A stretch of DNA of 37,125 nt from CAZLKT01 sp964560205. GTDB taxonomy: Bacteria > Pseudomonadota > Alphaproteobacteria > Holosporales > Holosporaceae. Below the pieces are notes generated by a model, which was given only the letters and a program-made list of their open reading frames with translations, was not told where the DNA came from and did not search any database. Below, one piece after another: positions 7,913 through 16,421 of the stretch (within the stretch, counting starts at the first letter, position 1; every line of letters begins with the position of its first letter). Location: NCBI GenBank assembly GCA_964560205.1, contig CAZLKT010000008.1:1-37125 (forward strand), written 5' to 3'. The position numbers and the translations under genes were made by a program.

Positions 7913-8950
7913 ATGACTATGCAAAAGAAAATATGGTGCAACGTCCTTTTTTCATGGATGACTCTTGGGGTCTTCGTCATCATGGTAAAGTATATGATGG
8001 ACATAATATTAGGGCACATGAGGATAATACACAAAGAAGCAATGACAGAAAACTGCTCTATGATCTTCTCCTCCATCCCCCCTGTACCTCTCCTTGAAAT
8101 AGCCTTTTTTCTTTTTATGCTTGCGGTTATGGTCTTTTTCATCGGAAGAGAGTTTTATGCCATCTATAGAATAAACCATCATTTCTTTCGCACAGAAACA
8201 TTTCAATGGTATTGGACAGATGTGGAGCCCTACACCATTCTTGCACCCATTTCCTCCATTGCACATCGTGCACCACACATTACACCCGGGCAAATAGAGT
8301 CTGCTCTGCAGGAGGTTACATCTGACTTACGACAGCGCATTGCCACCATAAAAAACAGCTTTCTTTTTTTGCTCCTTTTCGCAACTGCATCCATGATTTT
8401 TTTTATATTACATGAGGTTAACTTCGCATATATCCTGGTACCAGCCATCACATTTCTCGCCATGTGTGTACTTGTTTTATGGAAAAACCAATGCCAAAAA
8501 TTGCACCATGTTCTTATGAACAAACTGTCAGCCTGGTGTTGGAAAAATTTTTCCTGGACCCCTGCCGTGGAAAAAAATCTCTCAGAACCTTTTCTGCAGA
8601 CATTTCTCACCAACTGGATGGAGACCATGGAAAAAATGCAAAAAGTGATATATATCTTGGAGGAGCGACAAAAGAGTTTTCACACCTCATTAATGCTTTT
8701 TTCAGAAAAAGCACAATCATTAGCGGATCTTATGAAAAACCAGCATGCCATGCTTCACAAGTGGGTGGATGAACAGATACAAAGTCGTCACAGCATGGAG
8801 AAAATATCCCATCGACTGGGGGCTCGTGATAGTGAGCTGCAGGAAAGTTTAGGAAAGCTGCTCATAGTGTCCCGAGAAATATTAGAACGCTTCTCGGAAG
8901 AAAAAGGTCAAAAAAGCCCTTTCTATGAACTTGGCGGAAAAAATCACTAA
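7913..8950 (+). CDS. Four-helix membrane protein, possibly a degenerate MotA/TolQ/ExbB relative
   Basis: Four likely membrane segments are visible (about residues 12-34, 59-82, 148-168 and 171-189). A helical, charged C-terminal region of about 150 residues contains heptad-like stretches (LEERQKSFHTSLMLFSEKAQ and ELQESLGKLLIVSREIL). The layout of two helices, a cytoplasmic stretch, two helices and a helical tail, with LAPISSIAHRAP before a stretch of the type SDLRQRIATIKN, resembles alphaproteobacterial MotA/TolQ/ExbB-type proteins as I recall them. The glycine-rich motif usual in the third helix is replaced by FLFLLLFATASM, so channel function is doubtful. No MotB/TolR-like partner is adjacent. 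The ATG at 7913 follows GAGGGG by about 11 bases; an ATG at 7919 is an alternative. It is divergent from valS and convergent with pepP. Confidence 0.7.
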   Translation: MTMQKKIWCNVLFSWMTLGVFVIMVKYMMDIILGHMRIIHKEAMTENCSMIFSSIPPVPLLEIAFFLFMLAVMVFFIGREFYAIYRINHHFFRTETFQWYWTDVEPYTILAPISSIAHRAPHITPGQIESALQEVTSDLRQRIATIKNSFLFLLLFATASMIFFILHEVNFAYILVPAITFLAMCVLVLWKNQCQKLHHVLMNKLSAWCWKNFSWTPAVEKNLSEPFLQTFLTNWMETMEKMQKVIYILEERQKSFHTSLMLFSEKAQSLADLMKNQHAMLHKWVDEQIQSRHSMEKISHRLGARDSELQESLGKLLIVSREILERFSEEKGQKSPFYELGGKNH

Positions 8951-8969
8951 AAGAAAAATACTTCCTCCA

Positions 8970-10832
8970 CTACAGAGGCATCTCAAGGGGTCTAGTAACG
9001 TGGTATAACCACTCTTGAACGGCCCCCTCCACGTGGGGGCTAATTCTTCTATAGACCTCTGCATGATATTCGTTGAGCCATTTTCTGTGACACACAGACA
9101 AAAGATGAGGTGCAATGAGGGTCACATCAAAGGGCACCAATGTCAGAGGCACAAGCTGTAACTTTCCTAGGAGCCTCTCTGGTATTTTCTCTGAATCACC
9201 TCTCGGCTCTGGGAAGAAAGTTCTATCCGTGACCTCCGTCACCAATACATCATTCTCCAGGCGGATCCCCCCCCATCCCTCTTGATAGTAGCCTGGCTCA
9301 TTGGAACACACCATCCCTGACTGGAGCGGAACGCCATCATCCCTGGAAGAAATGCTGGGAAGCGCCTCATGCACTGACAGAAAAGTACCAATGCCATGGC
9401 CCGTGCTATGGGCATAATCTTCCCCCATTTGCCACAAAAAACTTCGAGCTGCAGCATCCAAATGCACCCCCCGCGTTGTCTGCTGCGGGAAAAAAAGTGT
9501 GCAAAGATGTATATGAGCCTGCAACACCGCTGTAAATTTTTGGCAATGCTCGGGGGAAGGCTTCTCTGGTCCTATCCACACAGTACGAGTTACGTCCGTT
9601 GTTCCAAAAAGTGTTGGTCCGCCGTACTGTCCCCCCGAATCAAGCAAATAAAGTCCTGCTTCCACCGGAATACGCTCATGCTCTTTTGGAACATAATGGA
9701 TAATGGCACTATGAGGTCCCGAAGCTGAAATACTTGGAAAGCTTGGTCCCCTATACTCTGGATGCTGTCGACGAAAAGCCTCTAAACCCTTGACCAGAGA
9801 AATCTCCGTTTCTGATCCTGACCCACATGTAGAAAGCCAATGCAAAAAACGCACAAGAGCAACACTGTCCACCTCATGGGTTGTACGAAGTACCCCTTGC
9901 TCTTCCATAGATTTTCGAGCTTGAGCCTCCCCAAAGGGAAATGTCTGTTCTTGCCAGCCAATGGACACAAATTCCTCATAAAATCCAAGAGGCGTGAAAG
10001 CATCATGACAAAAAATAGCTTCCCCTGTCCAGTTCTTCAGCATGCTCCACAACCTATTCACATCATGAAATGTTATACCTGCCGCATCGCCCGCCAGCTT
10101 TGTGCTTTCCAGTACAAAAACATTTGCGACGTATGTATCTTCGCTTTGGCGCGTCACCAGAGCATATCCTCCCACAGCAAAGGTAGGCTCATTTTCTGTG
10201 CTACGCATGTTGAGCAGCCAACTGCTATGAAAGGGATGACAAAGGAGCACACTCCTTCCAGGAGCCACTCTGGTATGAAAAATTTTGTGACACTTCTCCT
10301 GAAAAGAGGGAAAAAGCGCGTGCTCCATAAACCATATCTCACCGAAAGAATATGAAGATGGTGGGGTCTCCTGCCCCCCCATGACAGTTTTTGCCACCAC
10401 CTCTTTCATCCATTGTACCGACATCTTATGCCCACGAGCCTGCTCCTGGAGCTTTCGTGACGCAGACACCGTCCACAACCATGCATCCGCCCCCACCACT
10501 GCAGATTCCTCCACATGGGCTGCTATCCATGACCATATTTCTGTCCAATCCCAAAAATACACCTCCACGGACATATGAGGATACTTTTTCTCATAGGCCA
10601 ATGCTTCCTCTCTCGCCTGCAGAAGATAGCGTCCATCCACCCACAAGCTTACATGGGTCAACGTTACCACAAGGACCCCCGCAGACCCAGTAAAGCCCGA
10701 AAAATAACGAAAATATGCAGGACTGTTCACGTGGCCCTGGGGCGAAAAAAAAGATGCCGTGTGGGGAAGGATGTAGGCGGAGAGGTTCTCGTCCCTCAGC
10801 GCACTCTGCAAGCGCTCCAAAGGACACGTCAT
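8970..10832 (-). CDS. pepP: Xaa-Pro aminopeptidase (aminopeptidase P, M24B)
   Basis: A metallopeptidase that releases an N-terminal residue linked to proline. I start it at 10832 because AGGAGG lies 5 bases upstream; the open frame extends 50 residues further into rplS. At 620 residues it belongs to the long three-domain form of aminopeptidase P. Two creatinase-like N-terminal domains (about 1-300) are followed by the pita-bread catalytic domain. Metal ligands are recognisable: Asp in LLDSGGQ (about 396), Asp in GTTDVTRT (about 412), His in STGHGIG (about 477), Glu in SNEPGYY (about 511) and Glu in IRLENDVL (about 525). Between the two Asp ligands there are about four more residues than usual (GGPTLF). 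It is the last gene of the trpS operon, 26 bases after rplS. Confidence 0.92.
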   Translation of the reverse strand: MTCPLERLQSALRDENLSAYILPHTASFFSPQGHVNSPAYFRYFSGFTGSAGVLVVTLTHVSLWVDGRYLLQAREEALAYEKKYPHMSVEVYFWDWTEIWSWIAAHVEESAVVGADAWLWTVSASRKLQEQARGHKMSVQWMKEVVAKTVMGGQETPPSSYSFGEIWFMEHALFPSFQEKCHKIFHTRVAPGRSVLLCHPFHSSWLLNMRSTENEPTFAVGGYALVTRQSEDTYVANVFVLESTKLAGDAAGITFHDVNRLWSMLKNWTGEAIFCHDAFTPLGFYEEFVSIGWQEQTFPFGEAQARKSMEEQGVLRTTHEVDSVALVRFLHWLSTCGSGSETEISLVKGLEAFRRQHPEYRGPSFPSISASGPHSAIIHYVPKEHERIPVEAGLYLLDSGGQYGGPTLFGTTDVTRTVWIGPEKPSPEHCQKFTAVLQAHIHLCTLFFPQQTTRGVHLDAAARSFLWQMGEDYAHSTGHGIGTFLSVHEALPSISSRDDGVPLQSGMVCSNEPGYYQEGWGGIRLENDVLVTEVTDRTFFPEPRGDSEKIPERLLGKLQLVPLTLVPFDVTLIAPHLLSVCHRKWLNEYHAEVYRRISPHVEGAVQEWLYHVTRPLEMPL

Positions 10833-10858
10833 AAAAACCTCCTGTGATGCAAAATCTT

Positions 10859-11269
10859 CTAAGCCTGGGCAGCGGCGGCGGTGTGATGGTGGGTTCTCTT
10901 CTCTGCAATACGAGCCTTCTTTCCGCTGAGATGTCTCAGGTAATACAACTTCCCACGACGCACACGCCCGTGGCGCAAACACTCCACCCGCTCAATATTA
11001 GGATGATAAAGAGGAAATACCCTCTCCACATTGGATCCCGCCGTGGTGCGACGCACCAAAAAGGAAGAATGCAGCCCACGATGGTATCGCGCAATACACA
11101 CACCCTCAAAACGCTGAACCCTTTCCTTTTCGCCCTCTTTAATGCGCACATACACGCACAGAGTATCCCCCGGCCTGAAAAAAGATCTATCCTCAATATG
11201 TGCTTTCTCTGTCCTCCCTTCCAGAAGACTTTTCATATGCTTTGCATTAAATTTTTCCAAAAGATTCAT
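10859..11269 (-). CDS. rplS: 50S ribosomal protein L19
   Basis: L19 lies at the 30S-50S interface of the ribosome. The 136-residue product shows the family features FRPGDTLCVYVRIKEG, RVQRFEGVCIAR, TVRR-like LVRRTT, GSNVERVFPLYHPNIERVE and RRGKLYYLR. A His- and Ala-rich tail of about 15 residues (THHHTAAAAQA) extends the usual length. GAGGGAG precedes the ATG. The start overlaps the trmD stop by 4 bases (ATGA), so the two are translationally coupled, as is typical for the rimM-trmD-rplS operon. Confidence 0.96.
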   Translation of the reverse strand: MNLLEKFNAKHMKSLLEGRTEKAHIEDRSFFRPGDTLCVYVRIKEGEKERVQRFEGVCIARYHRGLHSSFLVRRTTAGSNVERVFPLYHPNIERVECLRHGRVRRGKLYYLRHLSGKKARIAEKRTHHHTAAAAQA

Positions 11270-12027
11270 GATGCTCCCTCGTCTTTTCTGCCATAAAAAT
11301 CCTCGACTTCCCCCATTCTATCATGGGTTATATGCTTTTTCCAGAGGTCAGGTCGTCTTTTTTTTGTAAGGTCCATGGACTGTTGTAGGCGCCAGTGGGC
11401 AATTTTCTCATGATGCCCTGACAAAAGCACCTCCGGCACCTCACGGTCCATCCATTTTTGTGGCTTTGTGTACTGAGGGTATTCCAGAAGATTTTTATGA
11501 AAACTTTCACATACCAAGGACTCTGCGTTGCCCACCACGTGTTCCAGCAAACGACAGTATCCTTCCAGTAAAAGCAGGGCTGGCGTTTCCCCTCCGCATA
11601 CGACAAAATCCCCGAGGCTCACCTCCTCTATTTCCCAATGATCTAAAACTCGTTGATCCACCCCCTCATATCGTCCACAGAGAATAACCATATCCCGCGA
11701 CTGCCTCTTCCACTCCAACAAAAGGTTTTGAGACACCGGTACACCCCTGGGCGACATATACACAATACGAGGATTGGAAAGGGATGATACGGCATCACAC
11801 AGAGCATCATGAACACAGTCTGCACGCAACACCATGCCCGCGCCCCCCCCATACACTGTGCCATCCACCGTCTGGTGTCGACCTATTCCATACTGACGAA
11901 GATCAACTGTGCGCAGATGCCACCTCCCCTCCTTCTGAGCCTTTTTCATAAGAGACACCTGTAAAGGACCGTTATGGAAAAGCTCTGGAAAAAGCGTGAT
12001 CACAACAAAACGAGGCTTTTGTGTCAT
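11266..12027 (-). CDS. trmD: tRNA (guanine-37-N1)-methyltransferase
   Basis: A SPOUT-class methyltransferase that makes m1G37 in tRNAs with G36, which prevents +1 frameshifting. The AdoMet-binding knot is visible: YGGGAGMVLRAD (59-70), LCGRYEGVDQR (116-126) and SLGDFVVCGGE (137-147). The length of 253 residues is normal. Both ends overlap neighbours by 4 bases (ATGA with rimM upstream and rplS downstream), a strong sign of translational coupling. Neighbouring trpS, rimM and rplS also act in translation. Confidence 0.97.
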   Translation of the reverse strand: MTQKPRFVVITLFPELFHNGPLQVSLMKKAQKEGRWHLRTVDLRQYGIGRHQTVDGTVYGGGAGMVLRADCVHDALCDAVSSLSNPRIVYMSPRGVPVSQNLLLEWKRQSRDMVILCGRYEGVDQRVLDHWEIEEVSLGDFVVCGGETPALLLLEGYCRLLEHVVGNAESLVCESFHKNLLEYPQYTKPQKWMDREVPEVLLSGHHEKIAHWRLQQSMDLTKKRRPDLWKKHITHDRMGEVEDFYGRKDEGAS

Positions 12028-12542
12028 AAAAGAGACACCTCCACAACAATGGTGCCACTCTGACGTTGCACGTCCACCACAAAAGGTTCACGAAAAGGAA
12101 TCATGGAGGCCACCTCTGGTACCTCCAAAAGATGACCTGCACCAAAATTGTGTACCGCTCTCACCTTCCCCAGCATCACCCCCTCCACAGAAATCACTTG
12201 CATCCCACACAGCTCTGTATAATAAAAAGTATCGTCATCCCATTCTTTCTGTTGTTTTTGGATCTCCTTCAAAAGGTCAAAAGAAACATACAGAGTTGGA
12301 CGCCCCATGTTTTCTGCCTGAGTACGGGAATGCACATGGGCAAAGCATGCACGAAAAAAAGCTCCTCCCAAGGGAGAAACATCCCTCCACGTATGTGGTC
12401 CTTGAGAAAGCCCTTCATCTGTAAAGCAGGAAAAGGAGAAAAGATCCCGGGGGCGCTCCATGAAGCTGTGCACCTTTACATGCCCTTGGATGCCATGACA
12501 TGCAACAACTTTCCCCAGGGCCAGAGCTGTGGGCAGCGTCAT
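12024..12542 (-). CDS. rimM: 16S rRNA processing protein RimM
   Basis: RimM assists 30S maturation and binds ribosomal protein S19. The N-terminal domain shows LALGKVVACHGIQGHVKVHSF. The PRC-barrel C-terminal half shows DDTFYYTELCGMQVI, GKVRAVHNFGAGHLLEV and MIPFREPFVVDV, all family hallmarks. The length of 172 residues is usual. It overlaps trmD and trpS by 4 bases each. In most bacteria rpsP precedes rimM; here trpS takes that place. Confidence 0.94.
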   Translation of the reverse strand: MTLPTALALGKVVACHGIQGHVKVHSFMERPRDLFSFSCFTDEGLSQGPHTWRDVSPLGGAFFRACFAHVHSRTQAENMGRPTLYVSFDLLKEIQKQQKEWDDDTFYYTELCGMQVISVEGVMLGKVRAVHNFGAGHLLEVPEVASMIPFREPFVVDVQRQSGTIVVEVSLL

Positions 12543-13549
12543 AAGCTGTAGATCAACCCCATGGCCTTTTTGACTTTTTTCAGGGTTTCTTGCGCTTTCT
12601 CCCGGGCTTTGTGTTGTCCAGCAACAAGAATGCCTTTCACGAGGTCATCATCATAACTTTCTCTTTTCTCTCGAATGGGACGAAGAAAGTCTGCCAACGT
12701 ATGGTAAAGCGCCTCTTTCAGAGTGGTATCCCCAAGCCCCCCCCGTTGATAATGCTCCTTCCACTGCTCCACCTCACTCTTATGGGGATGAAATGCATCC
12801 AAATAGGAAAACACCACATTTCCCTCAACATGTCCGGGGTCCTCTATGCGAAGATGGGTGGGGTCCGTGTACATTTGCCATACTTTCTCTCGCAGAACTT
12901 CCTCCGAATCCTTCAAGAAAATGGCATTGTTCAGGGATTTGCTGGCTTTTTGTTGACCATTAATCCCCACCAAACGTGATGTGGTGGAAAGCACCGCCTG
13001 GCATTCCCTCAGGCAATCCGTCTCATAGATATGATTAAAACGCCGCACAATCTCATTGGTCATCTCTAAAATAGGCACTTGGTCCTCCCCCACGGGCACA
13101 GCCTCCCCTTGAAAAGCCGTAATATCAGCTGCTTGACTGATGGGGTAGCACAAAAACCCCACAGGGATGCTGTGGCCCTGATATCCCTTTTGCTGGATTT
13201 CAGACTTAATAGTGGGGTTTTGCTCCAAACGACTGAGAGTCACCAAATTCATGTAATACATGGTCAGCTCAGCAAGCTCTGGCACCTGAGATTGTAAAAA
13301 AATGGTAATTTTGTCTGGATCCAATCCAATCGCAAGGTAATCCCGCACAACCTGCAAAACATTTTTTTGCACCGTCATAGGGGTTTTGAAATTATCCGTT
13401 AAAGCCTGAATATCCGCCACCATAATAAAGGTCTGATAGTCGTTTTGCATCTCCACTCTCGACTTCAAAGATCCAATGTAGTGCCCAAGATGCAAAGGGC
13501 CCGTGGGCCGATCTCCAGTTAAAAGCACCTTTCTCTCTTGATGTGACAC
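12539..13549 (-). CDS. trpS: Tryptophanyl-tRNA synthetase
   Basis: A class I synthetase that charges tRNA-Trp. The open frame reaches a GTG at 13567, but I start it at the GTG at 13549 (336 residues), because the sequence GGAGGTGG sits about 8 bases before that codon and would otherwise lie inside the gene. The HIGH motif is LHLGH near residue 18 and the KMSKS loop is KASKSLNN near 200, a variant seen in other TrpRS enzymes. Between them are the usual TrpRS elements (VADIQALTDN, YPISQAADITAF, VPVGEDQVPILEMTNEI). Its stop overlaps the rimM start by 4 bases. It heads the operon trpS-rimM-trmD-rplS-pepP. Confidence 0.95.
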   Translation of the reverse strand: MSHQERKVLLTGDRPTGPLHLGHYIGSLKSRVEMQNDYQTFIMVADIQALTDNFKTPMTVQKNVLQVVRDYLAIGLDPDKITIFLQSQVPELAELTMYYMNLVTLSRLEQNPTIKSEIQQKGYQGHSIPVGFLCYPISQAADITAFQGEAVPVGEDQVPILEMTNEIVRRFNHIYETDCLRECQAVLSTTSRLVGINGQQKASKSLNNAIFLKDSEEVLREKVWQMYTDPTHLRIEDPGHVEGNVVFSYLDAFHPHKSEVEQWKEHYQRGGLGDTTLKEALYHTLADFLRPIREKRESYDDDLVKGILVAGQHKAREKAQETLKKVKKAMGLIYSL

Positions 13550-13670
13550 GGGAAACTCCACCTCCACACATAGCTATCCTGGGGGAAAGTGTACAACGCT
13601 TTCTTCTTTTTGCAAATGGGGTATGGCGAGCCACCTAATACTTATTCCCTAACCCCATCTTTTCGCCCAC

Positions 13671-13703
13671 AAAAAAGGGGGAAGAAAACATCCTCCCCCC
13701 TTT
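13671..13703 (-). terminator. Rho-independent terminator after the 61-residue peptide gene
   Basis: Read on the minus strand, an AAAGGGGG arm (13696-13703) pairs with CCCCCTTT (13674-13681), with further partial pairing inside, and is followed by T residues (13671-13676). It lies 26 bases past the stop of the small secreted peptide gene and before trpS, separating the two transcription units. Confidence 0.65.
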
Positions 13704-13728
13704 CTGTCTTTCATAGGAAACGAGCAGC

Positions 13729-13914
13729 TTATTTGCTTGCTTCAGATTCCTTCTTCTCTTCTTTCTGCTCACCAGACTTTGACTCCTCTGACGATGCAGC
13801 TGGTGCTTCGTTAACAATAACAGTTGTCGATGACGAAGCCCCGCCCTCACTCTCTTCTGCAAAGCAAGAAGGAGCACAAACAAGAGCCAAAAGAGTTAAA
13901 AGAAGTGCCTTCAT
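13729..13914 (-). CDS. Small secreted acidic peptide (61 residues)
   Basis: I do not recognise this product. The ATG at 13914 is preceded by GGAG at a spacing of 7. A hydrophobic signal sequence (about residues 2-20, LLLTLLALVCAPSCFA) probably ends after FAEE. The remaining 40 residues are low-complexity, rich in Ser, Glu and Lys, with a short hydrophobic patch (TTVIVNEAPAA). Two cysteines lie in or next to the signal region. A clear terminator follows, so it is a real monocistronic unit. It is divergent from rpmF across 172 bases. Confidence 0.7.
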   Translation of the reverse strand: MKALLLTLLALVCAPSCFAEESEGGASSSTTVIVNEAPAASSEESKSGEQKEEKKESEASK

Positions 13915-14025
13915 ATAAATTCTCCATGCTAGTATAGTCTCGAGGGGAATGATACACATCTTTGAGAAAAAAGCAAGAGGGTGTGGGAAGGTTTTTTATG
14001 AAAGCGGTTTTCACTGAGGGGCTTC

Positions 14026-14054
14026 TTGCACAAGAAAGATTTTTTTGGTACAAA
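14026..14054 (+). promoter_or_regulatory. Putative sigma-70-type promoter of rpmF-plsX-fabH
   Basis: TTGCAC (14026-14031) and TACAAA (14049-14054) are separated by exactly 17 bases. Transcription would begin about 25 bases before the rpmF ATG. It is the best promoter match upstream of the rightward operon. Confidence 0.5.
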
Positions 14055-14086
14055 TGAGCATGGTATTTTAACTATTTGTGGTATAC

Positions 14087-14311
14087 ATGGCAGTTCCTAA
14101 GAAGAAAACAAGTCCGGCGAGGAGGCGATCACGTTCGGCTTCTAAGCATGTGACGGTACATAACGTGGTCCCTTGTGAGTCTTGTGGAGACTGGAGGCGC
14201 CCCCATCATGTTTGCGCCCACTGCGGAACATATGATGGACGCGTTGTTATGATACCTAAGGCAGTTCGGCGTCAAAGAAAAGCCCAAGAAGAAGCCCGAG
14301 ACGAGTCGTAA
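14087..14311 (+). CDS. rpmF: 50S ribosomal protein L32
   Basis: The product begins MAVPKKKTSPARRR, the hallmark N-terminus of L32, so the ATG at 14087 is the start rather than an ATG three codons upstream. A zinc ribbon is formed by CESC and CAHC (two CxxC pairs, about residues 30-33 and 44-47). At 74 residues it is slightly longer than usual because of a charged tail (KAQEEARDES). Five bases separate it from plsX, the standard rpmF-plsX-fabH order. Confidence 0.96.
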   Translation: MAVPKKKTSPARRRSRSASKHVTVHNVVPCESCGDWRRPHHVCAHCGTYDGRVVMIPKAVRRQRKAQEEARDES

Positions 14312-14316
14312 CCCCC

Positions 14317-15345
14317 ATGTCGCTACTTGCAATTGATGCCATGGGTGGAGATAATGCTCCTCGTGCCATTATTGACGGACTAGAGATTTTCCGCAAAAGG
14401 AATCCCTCCTGCTCCTTCATCATATATGGCCATGAGGCTGCTCTGGCGCCCCTGCTCTCTTCCTATCCTGCTTTGTCGGCCTGCAGCACCGTAGTTCATA
14501 CAGAAGAAAACATCACCGATGACATGGATGCTCTGCAAACGGCCCGCAATGGAAAAAAATCCAGCATGGCTTTGGCCATCGAAGCTGTCGCCTCCGGTGA
14601 AGCAGATGGCCTCATTTCTGCAGGCAACACCGCCGCATACATTACGCTGTGCTCCATGAGTTTCCGCCCTCTTGATGGTATCCAACGACCCGCCATTGTC
14701 TCTTTCATCCCCACACAAAAAGGGGAAAGCATTATGCTTGACCTTGGGGGCAATGTGAAAATCACTGCAAAAAACCTCCTGGATTATGCCATTATGGCGG
14801 ATGTTTTTGCAAAAAATGTGCTGGGACTCAAAAACCCCACCGTAGGACTTCTAAACATCGGAAAAGAAAAAAACAAAGGTACGGACGTGCTTCGAGAAGC
14901 TTATGCGCTTTTAGAACAAAACACATCTTTACACTTTCAAGGTTTCATTGAGGGAGATGATATCCCGCGGGGCACAGTGAACATCATTGTCACAGATGGA
15001 TTCACCGGAAATGTTGCTCTGAAAACAGGAGAGGGAGTCATGCATTTTTTCTCCTCCATTCTCAAAAAAAAACTTTTAGGAAGTCTTCGAGGAAAAATGG
15101 CAGCGTTTTTAGCCAGACCACTTTTGGAAGAAGTCAAAGAACACTTTGATCATCGACGATATAACGGAGCCTTATGGCTTGGATTTCGAGGCATTGCGGT
15201 GAAAAGCCATGGGGGAACGGATGCACTTGGTTTTGCCCATGCTGTGGAAATTGCCTATGATATGGTGCAAGCAAAAATTACAGATATTTTGGAAAAACAC
15301 CTTCATCTTCTGCAAGAGGACTTCGCACAGAAAATTGCTGATTAA
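14317..15345 (+). CDS. plsX: Phosphate acyltransferase PlsX
   Basis: PlsX converts acyl-ACP and phosphate into acyl-phosphate, the first step of the PlsX/PlsY route to phosphatidic acid. The N-terminus SLLAIDAMGGDNAP, the stretch DGLISAGNTAA, the motif NIGKEKNKGTD and the segment VTDGFTGNVALKTGEG are characteristic. The length of 342 residues is normal. It lies 5 bases after rpmF and 33 bases before fabH, so lipid precursor and fatty-acid initiation genes are transcribed together. Confidence 0.97.
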   Translation: MSLLAIDAMGGDNAPRAIIDGLEIFRKRNPSCSFIIYGHEAALAPLLSSYPALSACSTVVHTEENITDDMDALQTARNGKKSSMALAIEAVASGEADGLISAGNTAAYITLCSMSFRPLDGIQRPAIVSFIPTQKGESIMLDLGGNVKITAKNLLDYAIMADVFAKNVLGLKNPTVGLLNIGKEKNKGTDVLREAYALLEQNTSLHFQGFIEGDDIPRGTVNIIVTDGFTGNVALKTGEGVMHFFSSILKKKLLGSLRGKMAAFLARPLLEEVKEHFDHRRYNGALWLGFRGIAVKSHGGTDALGFAHAVEIAYDMVQAKITDILEKHLHLLQEDFAQKIAD

Positions 15346-15378
15346 AACATATATTCACGTTGACCTTAAAGGGACTTT

Positions 15379-16356
15379 ATGCACACATTTTCTGTTATAC
15401 ATGGGGTAGGAGGATATCTTCCAGAGAAAATTATCACCAACCACCAGCTCTCGGAAACCCTCGATACATCCCATGATTGGATTGTCAGGCGCACAGGCAT
15501 TGAACAACGACATCTGGCGGACAATGGACAGATGACATCTCATCTTGCCACAAAAGCCGCCGAAGGTGCATTACACATGGCACATAAAAAGCCAGAGGAT
15601 GTGGATCTTATCCTTTTAGCCACATCAACATCAGACCATGCGTTTCCCCCTGCCGCAACACGCGTTCACCATAATATTTCTGCCCATAATGCAGTGGCAT
15701 TTGATATTAACGCTGCATGCAGTGGATTTTTATTTGCCCTTTCTGTGGCAGATGCCTACCTCAAGCAAGGTATGTTTCGCAATGCCCTCGTCATCGGTGG
15801 AGAAGTCATGTCTTCCATTGTCGATTGGAGTGATCGACAAACGGCCATTCTCTTCGGTGATGGAGCTGGGGCTGTTTTTCTCGAAGCACACAAAGATACG
15901 TCACATGGGGCATCTCCCCGGGGAATCCTCTCCACAGAACTTTTCTCCCATGGGGACGGGTATGATCTCCTTTACGTCCAAAATACTACAGAGGAAGGTG
16001 TCCAGAGAGGAAAAATCGTCATGAATGGAGCAGAGGTTTTTTACCACGCAGTGCGTTACTTAGAAGCCTCCGCAGAAAAACTTCTTGCACAATCAGGACA
16101 TGCTGTGGAAGATATCCGATGGTTCGTATCCCATCAGGCCAATAAGCGTATTCTCACCGCTGTGGGAGAGCGAATGGGCGTCCCATCTGAGCGCCTTGTC
16201 TTCACCGGCAATCTCCATGCGAACACTTCTGCGGCATCCATTCCTTTAGCCCTGTGGGAACTTTCTCACAAAAACATGCTCAAACCTGGAGACTTAGTAT
16301 TTCTTCAAGCTTTTGGAGCTGGTTTTACAGGAGGATCTTGCCTCCTCCGATGGTAG
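15379..16356 (+). CDS. fabH: 3-oxoacyl-ACP synthase III
   Basis: FabH condenses acetyl-CoA with malonyl-ACP to start type II fatty-acid synthesis. The catalytic Cys-114 lies in NAACSGFLFAL, the His in VSHQANKRI and the Asn in GNLHANTSAAS, so the Cys-His-Asn triad is complete. The start MHTFSVIHGVGGYLPE and the DWIVRRTGIEQR motif are typical, as is the length of 325 residues. It follows plsX in the rpmF operon. In many alphaproteobacteria ihfA comes next; here an ABC ATPase gene follows. Confidence 0.97.
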   Translation: MHTFSVIHGVGGYLPEKIITNHQLSETLDTSHDWIVRRTGIEQRHLADNGQMTSHLATKAAEGALHMAHKKPEDVDLILLATSTSDHAFPPAATRVHHNISAHNAVAFDINAACSGFLFALSVADAYLKQGMFRNALVIGGEVMSSIVDWSDRQTAILFGDGAGAVFLEAHKDTSHGASPRGILSTELFSHGDGYDLLYVQNTTEEGVQRGKIVMNGAEVFYHAVRYLEASAEKLLAQSGHAVEDIRWFVSHQANKRILTAVGERMGVPSERLVFTGNLHANTSAASIPLALWELSHKNMLKPGDLVFLQAFGAGFTGGSCLLRW

Positions 16357-16421
16357 GGTCCCCATTGTTCCAGAAGTACTTTTGTGCTATCATGGGCACA
16401 TCCTTTTCGTCGAAGATTTTT

